DNA of 40,260 bases from Phycisphaerae bacterium (GTDB lineage: Bacteria; Planctomycetota; Phycisphaerae; Sedimentisphaerales; Anaerobacaceae). The translations under genes were made by a program, and so were the position numbers. This document shows positions 9,106 through 17,148 of the stretch, in pieces. The stretch is from positions 1-40,260 of the forward strand of contig JAUWBI010000026.1 in assembly GCA_030601745.1 (NCBI GenBank). Direction: 5' to 3'. The notes beneath the pieces were generated by a model. It was not told the origin of the DNA. It did no database searches and worked only from the letters and a program-made list of their open reading frames with translations. Position 1 is the stretch's first letter; each line of letters starts with the position of its first letter.

Positions 9106-9350
9106 GCAGGTCCCGGTGCTTTGCGCTCCGGGATAGTCAAACGGGAACGCGGTTAAAAGCCGCGACGGTCGCGCCGCTGTAAGCGTCTGTTCCGAAAAGC
9201 TAAATCGGAAATCCGAGAGGCAGTTTTGTCCACTGCCCAGCACTAATTTTTAACAGTGCAAGATATATTTGTATCCACTGTCGATTAGTAAAAATTAGTG
9301 CTGGGTGGGAAGGAGTCTCGAGGTAAGACGCAAGTCAGAAAACCTGCCTG
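9106..9350 (+). ncRNA. Cobalamin (B12) riboswitch
   Basis: The 3' B12 box reads AGTCAGAAAACCTGCCTG (9333-9350). The upstream core is also present: AACGGGAA, then CGGTTAAAAGCCGCG, then GCGCCGCTGTAA (about 9140-9183), and GGGAAGG at 9307-9313. The closing helix P1 pairs GCAGGT (9106-9111) with ACCTGC (9342-9347). A peripheral helix is expanded by a perfect 17-bp stem (9236-9252 with 9289-9305) containing an inner ACAGTG/CACTGT pair. In this class, adenosylcobalamin or methylcobalamin binding usually lowers expression of downstream uptake or B12-replacement genes. A terminator follows at 9458, and the first downstream genes encode the surface proteins starting at 9629. Confidence 0.95.
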
Positions 9351-9457
9351 TGGTTAGTTGGATATTTTGCGTGTTCTCGCGATCTGGAGCGCAATGTCCC
9401 TCTCCGGGCCAGGTGTAAAGTGAGCCGGCAGGGAGTTTGTTTTGTGGATAATCGAAG

Positions 9458-9491
9458 CCGTCGTTCCTCTCGCGGGAACGGCGGTTTTTTT
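9458..9491 (+). terminator. Intrinsic terminator in the riboswitch expression platform
   Basis: CCGTCGTTCC (9458-9467) pairs with GGAACGGCGG (9475-9484) with one G-T pair, followed by seven T residues (9485-9491). It lies about 110 bases after the B12 box and 137 bases before the first gene, the expected place for transcriptional attenuation. No anti-terminator pairing was worked out. Confidence 0.85.
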
Positions 9492-9628
9492 ATTGGTTCA
9501 ATCGGCCCCTCGCGGTTAGGGCGAAAGAATCGCAGGAAGGAGAAAGAGAAAGTAGTAAAAGCAAAACGTATGAAAGGTAAGAATGTAATTTTGCAGATTT
9601 TATCAGCAGTGGAGAAAAAGGAGAATAA

Positions 9629-10174
9629 ATGATGAGTTTGAGAAATTTGATTTGTTTAATCGTTGTTTTAGCAATAACAAGTTCCGCAGCAATTGCAACA
9701 CCGGTCAATTTCGGCGGAACGTGGGTTGAAGTGGAATACTGGGGCGGCTCCGGAAGCAACGAAGCCATTATTGTTGTCGATTTCCATGCAACCGGTGGTG
9801 ACAGTTATGCTTTTGGTTTCAAGTGGGACGGTAGCGCAACCGGATATGATGCCCTCGTTGAAATTGATGCGGCAGGTGCTCTGGATTTTGAAGCAACGTA
9901 CTATAGCGGCAGCGGCTACTTTATTGACAATTTCTACTACAACAGCGTAAGCGGCGACCAGAGCTATTACTGGCAGTATTTCACCAGCAGCGATGGCAGT
10001 GCATGGGATTCGTCCGCGGTAGGAATGTCCGACCGTACATTAACTGTCGGCGATTGGGACGGCTGGTACAACGGTTTTGAGACCGGCGTGTCGCCGACGA
10101 CGCCGATTCCTGAGCCGGCAACTGTGGCACTGTTTGCCCTTGGCGGATTGCTGCTTAGCAGACGCAGAACATAA
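9629..10174 (+). CDS. PEP-CTERM anchored exported protein under B12 riboswitch control
   Basis: This 181-residue protein starts with a signal peptide (about residues 1-24, ending in an Ala-rich stretch). A Gly/Ser/Tyr/Trp-rich beta-type domain follows, containing YAFGFKWDGSATGYDALVEI and a DWDGWYNGFE segment. It ends in a typical PEP-CTERM signal: IPEPATVALFALGGLLL then SRRRT. Such tails are sorted and probably cleaved by an exosortase at the envelope. AAGGAG precedes two adjacent ATG codons (9629 and 9632). It is the first gene after the riboswitch and terminator, so its expression should fall when cobalamin is plentiful. A role in capturing B12 or a precursor at the cell surface is inference only. 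A possible 20-codon leader ORF (9570-9632) overlaps its start. Confidence 0.88.
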   Translation: MMSLRNLICLIVVLAITSSAAIATPVNFGGTWVEVEYWGGSGSNEAIIVVDFHATGGDSYAFGFKWDGSATGYDALVEIDAAGALDFEATYYSGSGYFIDNFYYNSVSGDQSYYWQYFTSSDGSAWDSSAVGMSDRTLTVGDWDGWYNGFETGVSPTTPIPEPATVALFALGGLLLSRRRT

Positions 10175-10216
10175 ATAGTTATGGTTCCTTGATGTAAAGC
10201 TATTTTGTTTCGGTGA

Positions 10217-10248
10217 ATGGGTGGGGCTGCTGCCATCGCCCCACCCAT
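10217..10248 (+). repeat. Perfect 11-bp hairpin between two surface-protein genes
   Basis: ATGGGTGGGGC (10217-10227) pairs with GCCCCACCCAT (10238-10248) around a 10-base loop. No T-tract follows, so it may stabilise the upstream mRNA or attenuate read-through within the operon rather than end it. It resembles the dispersed GGTGGGGC/GCCCCACC repeat. Confidence 0.6.
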
Positions 10249-10265
10249 AATACGAAAAAGGCAAA

Positions 10266-11243
10266 ATGATGCGGGTTAAGATAACAAATACGGCTGTCGC
10301 TTTGATTTTGCTGCATTTTGCGACGATGGCGGCAGCCTACGATTACAATGCGAATGATTTTGCAGCGGAGGTTGTCAGTTATACTGAAGGAACGGGTGTT
10401 GGGTTCGACATAATTAGCCTTGAGCTTTACAATCAGCCGGAGACTGCTCTCGGCAGGCCTACGCTTGAGACTACAGGAGATTTAAATATTGGGCCTGAAA
10501 TTTCGATGGTGGTGGTGCCGGTGTACCCTGCGTGGCGGGCGTTTGAGGTGGTAACTATCGGTACCGGCGGAGAGCTTATCTTGCGATTTAACCATCCTGT
10601 CGGAAATGATGAGAATAACCTGTACGGTATTGACTTTATTATCTTTGGAAATTCGAGGTGGCGAATAGAAGATGGAGGGTCGTGGGGGCTGGAATCGAAC
10701 CCGGAAACCGTTACGGTTGGCGGTGGATTCTATACAGAGCAGGGAGTAGTTTCCGTAAGTCAGGACGGCAACGACTGGTATGAATTCCCCTCTGGGCCGT
10801 ATGCGGACGATTTTGCGCCGACGGCCGGCTATAAATGGGATAGAGTTAATGATGTCTGGGCGGAGGAGCTTGACCCGACCCGGCCTGTGGACCCGAATCT
10901 CAGCATCGGATGTTTTGAGGGGAACAGTGTTGCCGCTATAATCGACGCTTATGACGGCTCGGCAGGCGGGACAGGATTCGATATCGGCACACTTGGGCTG
11001 GAATGGATTCAGTATGTGAGGATTAAAGATGACGTTCTTAGTCCGGGGACGACGGAGGTTGATGCGATTGCGGATGTGAGCTGCTGCGGCGATTACAGGC
11101 ATCCATATCCTGCCGGCGATTTGAATGGAGATTGCAGAGTAAACCTTCACGATTTTGTGATTATCGCAGCCGATTGGGTTGATATTTCGGATGTTAGCGT
11201 ACTTGCCGATAACTGGCTGGAATGTACGTGGGAATGTGAGTGA
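10266..11243 (+). CDS. Exported surface protein with dockerin-like C-terminus, B12-riboswitch operon
   Basis: This 325-residue protein has a signal peptide (about 1-24, ending AAA). The central domain carries a GGELILRFNHPVGN segment, GIDFIIFGNS, and VSVSQDGNDWYEFP. From memory this GG-x-hydrophobic-F...DF-x-FGN...SxDGxxWYE pattern matches secreted or surface proteins often encoded beside B12-uptake genes in Bacteroidota; I could not check that. The C-terminus has a dockerin type I-like repeat, GDLNGDCRVNLHDFVIIAADW, followed by a degenerate second half (DISDVSVLADNWLEC). Planctomycetes use such tails widely. It follows the PEP-CTERM gene and abuts the pseudopilin-like gene, so one B12-controlled operon is likely. 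Confidence 0.85.
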   Translation: MMRVKITNTAVALILLHFATMAAAYDYNANDFAAEVVSYTEGTGVGFDIISLELYNQPETALGRPTLETTGDLNIGPEISMVVVPVYPAWRAFEVVTIGTGGELILRFNHPVGNDENNLYGIDFIIFGNSRWRIEDGGSWGLESNPETVTVGGGFYTEQGVVSVSQDGNDWYEFPSGPYADDFAPTAGYKWDRVNDVWAEELDPTRPVDPNLSIGCFEGNSVAAIIDAYDGSAGGTGFDIGTLGLEWIQYVRIKDDVLSPGTTEVDAIADVSCCGDYRHPYPAGDLNGDCRVNLHDFVIIAADWVDISDVSVLADNWLECTWECE

Positions 11244-11248
11244 GCGCT

Positions 11249-12013
11249 ATGCGAAAAAGGGCTTTCACATTAGTAGAGCTGCTTGTGGTCATTGCCATTA
11301 TCTCGATGTTGATGGCCATCCTGCTGCCGTCGCTCAACAGAGCTCGTGAGCAATCGAAAAGCATTTATTGTTTGAACAATCTGCGGCAGATGGCGATGAG
11401 TGCACAAATGTATGCGCACGGTAATAATGATTATTTTCCGATGGCCACCGTAATGGAAATCAACGGCTCGCTGCGCAAATCCTGTGCCTGGGACTTCACG
11501 ACGGTTTATAATTCCGGCGGGAGACGTGTAGAGCCGGGTTTGCTGTGGCAGGGTCAAACGATAGAGAAAATTCATCAATGCCCCTCGTTCAAAGGCGCTG
11601 CGAACTGGGCGGACGACCCCTATACCGGTTACAATTATAATACAAGTTACATTGGGGGACGGGCGGCGGTGAAAGATGGATGCGTGGTGGCGGGCAGTGT
11701 CGTTATGTCTTCGAGAGCCAGTGAGGTCAGGAAGCCGGACGGGTGCGCACTTTTTGGAGACGGGCAATGGGCGGACGGGGCGAATAAATTTATGCGTTCG
11801 CCGTTTTCTGGCAAACTCGACGAAGGTTTCTTCGGTCGATATGCGGGGACACAGGGGTATCGGCACCTGGGTAAGACAAATGTTGCCTGGTGCGACGGCT
11901 CGGCGCGCTGGGTCAGGGATTGCTTCACTGAGGCGCATCCGGCGGAAAAGGAAAACATCGCAGCGGGGACGGGCTTTCTTTCGCCGGACAACAGCGCATA
12001 CGATTTGGAATAA
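11249..12013 (+). CDS. Pseudopilin-type protein (prepilin N-terminus, H-X9-DG motif)
   Basis: This protein of about 254 residues begins MRKRAFTLVELLVVIAIISM, a class III signal: a short basic leader, cleavage before the Phe of FTLVELL, then one long hydrophobic helix. Near the C-terminus GYRHLGKTNVAWCDGSARWV contains the H-X9-DG signature found in the large planctomycete family of DUF1559-like pseudopilins. It should be processed by a prepilin peptidase and held in the inner membrane or built into a pseudopilus. A GTG at 11240 in the same frame overlaps the stop of the preceding gene and could be the real start, which implies translational coupling. It is the last gene of the apparent B12-riboswitch unit. 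Confidence 0.88.
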   Translation: MRKRAFTLVELLVVIAIISMLMAILLPSLNRAREQSKSIYCLNNLRQMAMSAQMYAHGNNDYFPMATVMEINGSLRKSCAWDFTTVYNSGGRRVEPGLLWQGQTIEKIHQCPSFKGAANWADDPYTGYNYNTSYIGGRAAVKDGCVVAGSVVMSSRASEVRKPDGCALFGDGQWADGANKFMRSPFSGKLDEGFFGRYAGTQGYRHLGKTNVAWCDGSARWVRDCFTEAHPAEKENIAAGTGFLSPDNSAYDLE

Positions 12014-12133
12014 AAAGTACTTTTTTGCCACAAAGACACCAAGACACTAAGATTGTAATATATTTATTTTTTAGCTTCGTGGCTTCGTGGCTAAAATTAT
12101 CTGAGTTCTGTGGTTAATCTTCGTTTCTCTTTG

Positions 12134-12139
12134 TATAAT
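12134..12139 (+). promoter_or_regulatory. -10 element placed for leaderless transcription of comF
   Basis: TATAAT (12134-12139) ends 7 bases before the GTG start at 12147. The -35 region is poor (TGGTTA at 12111-12116 with 17-base spacing), so confidence is moderate. There is no Shine-Dalgarno sequence. Confidence 0.5.
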
Positions 12140-12146
12140 TGGCGGC

Positions 12147-12926
12147 GTGGATACGGCAAAACCAAAACGAAGTTTTACCCGCGCAAAACAAACCGCTGTC
12201 TTTGCTTTGCAAAGTTTGAATCAGCTTCTCTGGCCGGCGGTCTGTATCAACTGTAAGCAAAGCATTTGCGAAACCGATAAGAGTCTGTGCAAAAATTGCT
12301 GGGACGAGCTGCTGGGCTGCACAGGTGGCGATTACTGCCCGTGCTGCGGGCGAGACGCCAGTAGATACGCCATCCTTGAGGGCGTTTGTCCCGATTGCCA
12401 GGGCAGGCAAATTCATTTCGACCAAATAGCGCGAGCCGGAGTTTACAAAGATGCTTTAAGCAAAATGATACTGGCTTTTAAGCATGGGCGGACAGAACTG
12501 GATTTGACGCTGGGCTTTTTGGGTAATTCTGCACTGCAGGGGAGCAGCTTCACAGGCGCAATAGAATTTTTCGTTCCCGTCCCGCTGCACTGGTCCAGGC
12601 GATTGGTTCGCGGATACAATCAATCTTTAGTCTTAGCCAGGAAATTAAAGCACCCGACAGCCAAAATCAATACAGATTTGGTTCGGATACGCTACACCAA
12701 GACACAACCAGGAGGGGTGGCAAATGCCGCTGCGCGTGCCAGAAATGTCGCGGGTGCTTTTGCTGTTCGCTACGGGCATAAACTTGCCGGGCGAAGGATT
12801 TGTCTTGTCGATGATATAAAAACCACGGGTGCAACGTTAAACGAGTGTGCAAAGACACTAAAACAAGCGAGTGCTTCAAAAGTCTTCGCGTTAGTTCTGG
12901 CTGTCGCGGGACAGAATGTCAGCTAA
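12147..12926 (+). CDS. comF: ComF family protein (zinc finger plus phosphoribosyltransferase fold)
   Basis: This 259-residue protein is related to ComF, a cytoplasmic factor for DNA uptake or handling of incoming single strands in competent bacteria. The N-terminus has paired zinc-binding motifs: CINC (33-36), CKNC (48-51), CPCC (64-67) and CPDC (81-84). The C-terminal type I phosphoribosyltransferase domain carries the PRPP loop ICLVDDIKTTGATL. Length is typical. The start is GTG, 7 bases after a TATAAT box. It converges on the repressor gene downstream, with a palindromic repeat between them. Confidence 0.93.
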   Translation: MDTAKPKRSFTRAKQTAVFALQSLNQLLWPAVCINCKQSICETDKSLCKNCWDELLGCTGGDYCPCCGRDASRYAILEGVCPDCQGRQIHFDQIARAGVYKDALSKMILAFKHGRTELDLTLGFLGNSALQGSSFTGAIEFFVPVPLHWSRRLVRGYNQSLVLARKLKHPTAKINTDLVRIRYTKTQPGGVANAAARARNVAGAFAVRYGHKLAGRRICLVDDIKTTGATLNECAKTLKQASASKVFALVLAVAGQNVS

Positions 12927-12934
12927 TTGAGTGC

Positions 12935-12989
12935 TGTTTAGCCGTTGTCGGCACGACAACGCTTTCGCCGTTCCGGTGACTGCTAAACA
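12935..12989. repeat. REP-like palindrome between convergent genes
   Basis: TGTTTAGC (12935-12942) and GCTAAACA (12982-12989) enclose a perfect 8-bp hairpin CGTTGTCG-GCA-CGACAACG (12943-12961). The GCTAAACA tail recurs next to hairpins at 18043-18074 and 19092-19118 and alone at 17982-17989. It may end transcription from both sides. Confidence 0.6.
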
Positions 12990-13014
12990 ATAAAGAATTT
13001 GATAATGATTATTA

Positions 13015-14007
13015 CTATAGTTTTTCGTATTTTATTATGGCGCGGTACAGGCCGTTGATGCGTTTGCCGTCGATGATTATGGGGGAATATTTTTCGTTTC
13101 TCGGCTGGAGGCGGACTTTGTTGTCCGGTTCAAAGAAGACCCTCTTAAAGGCCGTTTCGTGCGGCATCGCAAAGCGAATGAAGCAATCGTCGCCATTGCT
13201 TACCTCGGCGGCGGGTGAGAAAATCACAATGTCACCCTCTCGGAACTTCGGCTCCATCGAATCGCCGACCACCCGGACGGCAAAGGCGTTGGCGTCGTGT
13301 AAATCCGGGCAGCGAACGTAATCGTCGGCTACGCCAACAGGGTAGTCCAGGTCATTGAAATCGCTCGGGTAGCCGGCTGCAACTTTGTTTATCACGGGCA
13401 CCAATCGGCCGGCCGCCAGAGAGGTACCGGCCTGCTTGACGTCCAATTTGCTCCGGGAAAGAATTTTGGTGAGCCGGGACGCATCAGATTTTTGGTGCTT
13501 CAGATTTTTGATAAACTGCCGCAATTTCTGGTTTTCGGCCTCGGCCGATTCGTATTCCTGACGAATGTCAGAGGGTAAACCTTCCATATGAGCGATGTGC
13601 AGCAGCAGACCCGGCTCAAACTCGAGTATCTTTTCGAGCTTTCTTAATAGCTGGTCGCTCGGCGGGTTTTTTACCTTGTCGGTTTCAATCGTGGACAGGT
13701 ACGGCTTGGAAAAGCCTGTCCGGGCCGCGACTTTATCCAGTGTCAGGTTAAGCTCCTTACGTCTTTTTTTAATAGTGTGTCCTAATGCGATAACAGCTTT
13801 CTTATGGGCCATGTGCAGCAACAGGCCAGGCTCAAATTCAAGTATCTTCTCAAGCTTTGTCAGGATCTCATCAGAAGGGGGTTTCTTGACCTTGCCGGCC
13901 TCTATGGTGGATAGATATCGCTTGGAGAACCGTGTGTGACTGCTGACCTCGTCCAGCGTCAGACGCAACTGCTCACGCCTTTTTCTTATTATCTGGCCTA
14001 ATGACAT
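13015..14007 (-). CDS. LexA/CI-type repressor with tandem duplicated helix-turn-helix and S24 peptidase domain
   Basis: This 330-residue protein contains two XRE/Cro-type helix-turn-helix domains in a row (about residues 4-67 and 76-139). They are clear copies with a 72-residue offset: SKRYLSTIEAGKV versus SKPYLSTIETDKV, both followed by a KILEFEPGLLLH segment. A coiled linker leads to a C-terminal S24 (LexA/UmuD) domain with an Ala211-Gly212 self-cleavage site, catalytic Ser250 in GDSMEPKFREGD and Lys288 in ETAFKRV, the LexA-like spacing. All catalytic residues are present, so cleavage on DNA damage or another signal is plausible. No phage genes surround it. Its targets are unknown. Confidence 0.92.
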   Translation of the reverse strand: MSLGQIIRKRREQLRLTLDEVSSHTRFSKRYLSTIEAGKVKKPPSDEILTKLEKILEFEPGLLLHMAHKKAVIALGHTIKKRRKELNLTLDKVAARTGFSKPYLSTIETDKVKNPPSDQLLRKLEKILEFEPGLLLHIAHMEGLPSDIRQEYESAEAENQKLRQFIKNLKHQKSDASRLTKILSRSKLDVKQAGTSLAAGRLVPVINKVAAGYPSDFNDLDYPVGVADDYVRCPDLHDANAFAVRVVGDSMEPKFREGDIVIFSPAAEVSNGDDCFIRFAMPHETAFKRVFFEPDNKVRLQPRNEKYSPIIIDGKRINGLYRAIIKYEKL

Positions 14008-14180
14008 AATGCAAATTGTACTGACATCTCTGCCAAATGCAAGCGAAAATTAGATAAATATTTAACAATCTTTCTTTGATTCTGAGCAAGGAATCTTATG
14101 TTTGCTATGGTGCGTTATTTTTATTGTAGGCCAGATCCTTCGGCTTCGCCTCAGGATGACAGCCAAAAAGCTCATTTTCG

Positions 14181-15257
14181 CTAATGAACTTCTATAAGCT
14201 CGTAATTAGTGGTTCCCAGGCCGATGCGCTCGGCGTGCTCAATCTGATAATGCGGGCTGAGTTCGTCATTGTCCAGCAATTCGGCCAGTTTTTTGCCGGC
14301 TTTGTTTTCGACCAAATCCAGGGTCGCTTTATCGACGGCCACCGGGTCGGTTGATGCAGCTATGCCGATATCATCGACTATTGTGGTCAGGTCCGGGGAT
14401 TTAACACAGTCGCAATCTTTTGTAACTGAAATGATATAATTGAAAAATGCAGCCCTGTTCTTTTTTCCTTTCAGGACACCCATCGCGTGTTCTGCGAGAC
14501 TTCTTTGCAGTACTTCGCTCTCTTCGCCCCAATTACATCTGACGGCGTTGAATCTACAGGCCACGAGACATTCTGCGCAGCCGATACATTTGTCCTGGTC
14601 GATGTGGGCTTTGACATCATCGAGCGTGATAGCGTCAGCGGGGCAGTGGTTAAAGCATTCGCCGCAACGCGTGCAATCGTCGCCGATACTGAGTGTGAGG
14701 GCTGCGTGCTGTCTCATCTTGCCCTTTCTGCTTGCACAACCCATCCCCAACGTTTTTAGCGTGCCTGCGGCACAGGCGGCGACGTGGCCGGTAAAGTGAG
14801 CGACTGAGAGAATCGATTGGCATCTTACAATACCGGATGCGATGAAAACTTCCTCGTTTATTTCGCCGTTGACCTGGACGGGCGTCTCAGATGTTCCAAA
14901 CAATCCGTCCGGCGGAAGGAATGGTATGCCAAGCGTGTCAAAGCAGAAGCCGTGCTCGGCGGCGAGAATGGTATGGTCGATGGCATTATGCCTTCTGCCG
15001 ACATAGAGGGTGCTTGTATCGGTTACAAACGGTTTCGTTTTCAGTGCAAGCAGCTCATCAATCAATCCTTTAATGCACGGGGCCGTTATATGCGTGTTGT
15101 TGTCACCTTCGCCGACGTGAACCTTGACAGCGGTAAAATCGTTTTCCTTAAAGCAGCCTGCAAATCCGCCTGCCTTAAACAGCGTGCGGGCCTTTTCGGA
15201 AATCACTTTTTCGCCGTCATTAACAGAAGCTTTGATAAAATATACTTTCGAAGCCAT
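14181..15257 (-). CDS. DUF362 domain protein with two 4Fe-4S clusters
   Basis: This protein of about 358 residues has a DUF362-type N-terminal region (residues ~1-185), and a bacterial ferredoxin-like insert with two CxxCxxCxxxC clusters: Cys195, 198, 201, 205 and Cys224, 227, 230, 234. Such proteins are widespread in anaerobes and are presumed to move electrons; the substrate is unknown. I chose the ATG at 15257; an in-frame TTG 18 bases upstream is possible. Neither has a good ribosome binding site. It is followed at a distance by the repressor gene on the same strand, with a repeat fragment between (14129-14162). Confidence 0.88.
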   Translation of the reverse strand: MASKVYFIKASVNDGEKVISEKARTLFKAGGFAGCFKENDFTAVKVHVGEGDNNTHITAPCIKGLIDELLALKTKPFVTDTSTLYVGRRHNAIDHTILAAEHGFCFDTLGIPFLPPDGLFGTSETPVQVNGEINEEVFIASGIVRCQSILSVAHFTGHVAACAAGTLKTLGMGCASRKGKMRQHAALTLSIGDDCTRCGECFNHCPADAITLDDVKAHIDQDKCIGCAECLVACRFNAVRCNWGEESEVLQRSLAEHAMGVLKGKKNRAAFFNYIISVTKDCDCVKSPDLTTIVDDIGIAASTDPVAVDKATLDLVENKAGKKLAELLDNDELSPHYQIEHAERIGLGTTNYELIEVH

Positions 15258-15345
15258 AAAAACTGTCGCTTGCAATTAAAGATATTTGCCGGCCTTTTTG
15301 GGGCTGTTCAAACCAGCGAAACAGCGTATCCATTATATTGTTTTT

Positions 15346-15927
15346 TTATCCGACTGCAATGACAGTTTGGAAAAACAGATGCTCGATTAGTATTTTTAGG
15401 CCGAGGGCGATGAGGACCAGGCCGCCGAGGGCTTCGATTTTGCTTTCGAAAAAGTGCCCGGATTTTTTGCCGATGAATACGCCAAGATATGAAAGGACGA
15501 ACGTTACCAGGCCGATGATTACCACCGCCGGTGCGATTGAAACTCTCAAGAGCGGAAGCGTTATGCCAACGACGAGGGCGTCGATACTGGTGGCAACCGA
15601 CAGAACAAGCAAAATGAAGATATTGGACGGGTCGAAATTTTCTTTAGCCGGTTTAATCTTGAATGATTCGTAAACCATTTTGCCGCCGACTGCGCTTAAA
15701 AGCCCAAAGGCCATCCAATGGTCGTAATTTGCTATGTAATCTTTTAGACTCAGCCCTGCCAGAGCGCCTATTAACGGCATAAGTGCCTGGAAGCCGCCGA
15801 AGAAAAGGGCTGTTCGCAAGGCGTGTTTTACCTTTAACTGCTTGTACGCTGAGCCGCTGACAATGGAGACGGCAAAGGCGTCCATTGCCAGGCCGACGGC
15901 TATAATTATGATTGTGATTAAACCCAT
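15346..15927 (-). CDS. mntP: Manganese efflux pump MntP
   Basis: This 193-residue protein has six hydrophobic segments arranged as two repeats, with the family signatures AMDAFAVS (Asp16) in the first and ATSIDALVVG in the second. These acidic residues in membrane helices are needed for Mn(II) export in the known pump. Length is typical. No yybP-type manganese riboswitch is visible; only 39 bases separate it from the ThuA-like gene upstream, so the two may be cotranscribed. Confidence 0.93.
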   Translation of the reverse strand: MGLITIIIIAVGLAMDAFAVSIVSGSAYKQLKVKHALRTALFFGGFQALMPLIGALAGLSLKDYIANYDHWMAFGLLSAVGGKMVYESFKIKPAKENFDPSNIFILLVLSVATSIDALVVGITLPLLRVSIAPAVVIIGLVTFVLSYLGVFIGKKSGHFFESKIEALGGLVLIALGLKILIEHLFFQTVIAVG

Positions 15928-15966
15928 AACTGCTTGAGAGTGGCTCTGTTCAGGACAGTGCCCTTC

Positions 15967-16899
15967 TCATTGCCGGCTCTTGCGCTTTGCGATGTCATTT
16001 CCCAGCCACCGGGCAGCGTTGGCGATGATTTTTAACGGCTCGGGTTGATGGAAGACGTTAAAGTTTTCGTGGCCCGGTCGAAAATAAAACAGCTTGCCCT
16101 TGCCCAGGCTCCATATCGCCCCGCTGCGAAATCGCTGTCCCGCCTCCCAAGTCTCTTCAAAGACCACGGCATCGGGAGCGGGCACGTGGAACGGCTCGCC
16201 GTACATCTCCGTTTGGGGAAGGGAGAACTGGTGAGGAATGCCGTCGGCGATGGGGTGGCTGGGAAGGAGTGTCTTGAGCTTGCTTGGCTTGCCATGGGCA
16301 GCGTACTCCGGAAAGCAGCAGTTTGGTCGGACAATCCTTACCAGCGTGGTACCGTCCTGGGCTTTTTCATAGGATACTGAGGGTGTTAACTCAGCATCAG
16401 GCCTGGGTGGCTTACGCTGAAATTTGCCCACCCACTCGACCTTCGCTTTGGCCTGTTCGGCTGCGGAGAGCTTAGCCAGTGCGTCTTGCTTCGTCCGCTC
16501 TTCCATTGCCACGACGAACGGCGTCGCCCAGTGCGCCGAATGCAGCACGATGAAAGAGAGTTTCCCGGCTTTGATTCGCTCGACGATGCGCCGAGCCGTC
16601 TCCACGGAAATCTCATCCTGCCGGACATGCCCCCACCAAATCAGAACATCACAATCATCAAGCAGCACATCCGACAGGCCCTGCTGAGGGTCGTCCATAC
16701 CGACCGAACGGACGGAAAATCCCCTTTGTTTACGGAGGTAGTCGGCAATGTGATTTCCAAGAAAGTTTTCATACATAGACTGCTGTTTTGGCTGTCGTTC
16801 ATCCCAGACGACAATTCGTACGGGCTTTTGCTCTACACAACTGAACGTCGCCACGGCAACCAGTGGTAAAACCAGTGCAAGTTTCACAATCAAGCTCAT
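15967..16899 (-). CDS. ThuA-like (trehalose utilisation family) exported protein
   Basis: This 310-residue protein has an N-terminal hydrophobic signal (residues ~3-20) with Cys21 after it; FSC is a poor lipobox, so secretion or lipidation is uncertain. The rest matches the ThuA fold, a class I glutamine amidotransferase-like domain: VRIVVWDER, then DVLIWWGHVRQDEIS, then SFIVLHSAHWATPF, then FYFRPGHENFNVFHQ near the end. Planctomycetes carry many such proteins beside Gfo/Idh/MocA oxidoreductases in sugar degradation. The reaction is not established. AAGGAG is 7 bases from the ATG. Confidence 0.87.
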   Translation of the reverse strand: MSLIVKLALVLPLVAVATFSCVEQKPVRIVVWDERQPKQQSMYENFLGNHIADYLRKQRGFSVRSVGMDDPQQGLSDVLLDDCDVLIWWGHVRQDEISVETARRIVERIKAGKLSFIVLHSAHWATPFVVAMEERTKQDALAKLSAAEQAKAKVEWVGKFQRKPPRPDAELTPSVSYEKAQDGTTLVRIVRPNCCFPEYAAHGKPSKLKTLLPSHPIADGIPHQFSLPQTEMYGEPFHVPAPDAVVFEETWEAGQRFRSGAIWSLGKGKLFYFRPGHENFNVFHQPEPLKIIANAARWLGNDIAKRKSRQ

Positions 16900-17148
16900 A
16901 ATCTACTCCTTCTGCGATATACCTAAGATAAGGAACGCCCAGGCACCACGCTGAGCGCTCACATCGCTACCCGAGCTTTCCCAGCCGGGATTTCCCAAAT
17001 AACCATCTCTAAAATCTGTTATCACAATTTAACACTAATATGATAACTCGATTTCGGGAAAGTGTCGACAGCATTTTCACAGATAATATCGAGAGATGCT
17101 TGACCTCGTCCTTGACCTATTCAACTTTTAGCAAAGGTCAATAAATAT

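Noticed and set aside
9010-9243. 77-residue minus-strand frame
   Set aside because: It lies across the B12 riboswitch, and its sequence is explained by RNA structure.
9420-9632. 70-residue plus-strand frame after the riboswitch
   Set aside because: It reads through the terminator hairpin. Only its last 20 codons (from 9570) could be a leader peptide, and no ribosome binding site supports that.
11270-12031. 253-residue minus-strand frame
   Set aside because: It lies opposite the pseudopilin-like gene, which has an unmistakable N-terminal signal and H-X9-DG motif.
15928-15966. Possible manganese (yybP-ykoY) riboswitch before mntP
   Set aside because: The gap is only 39 bases and none of the conserved core is present.
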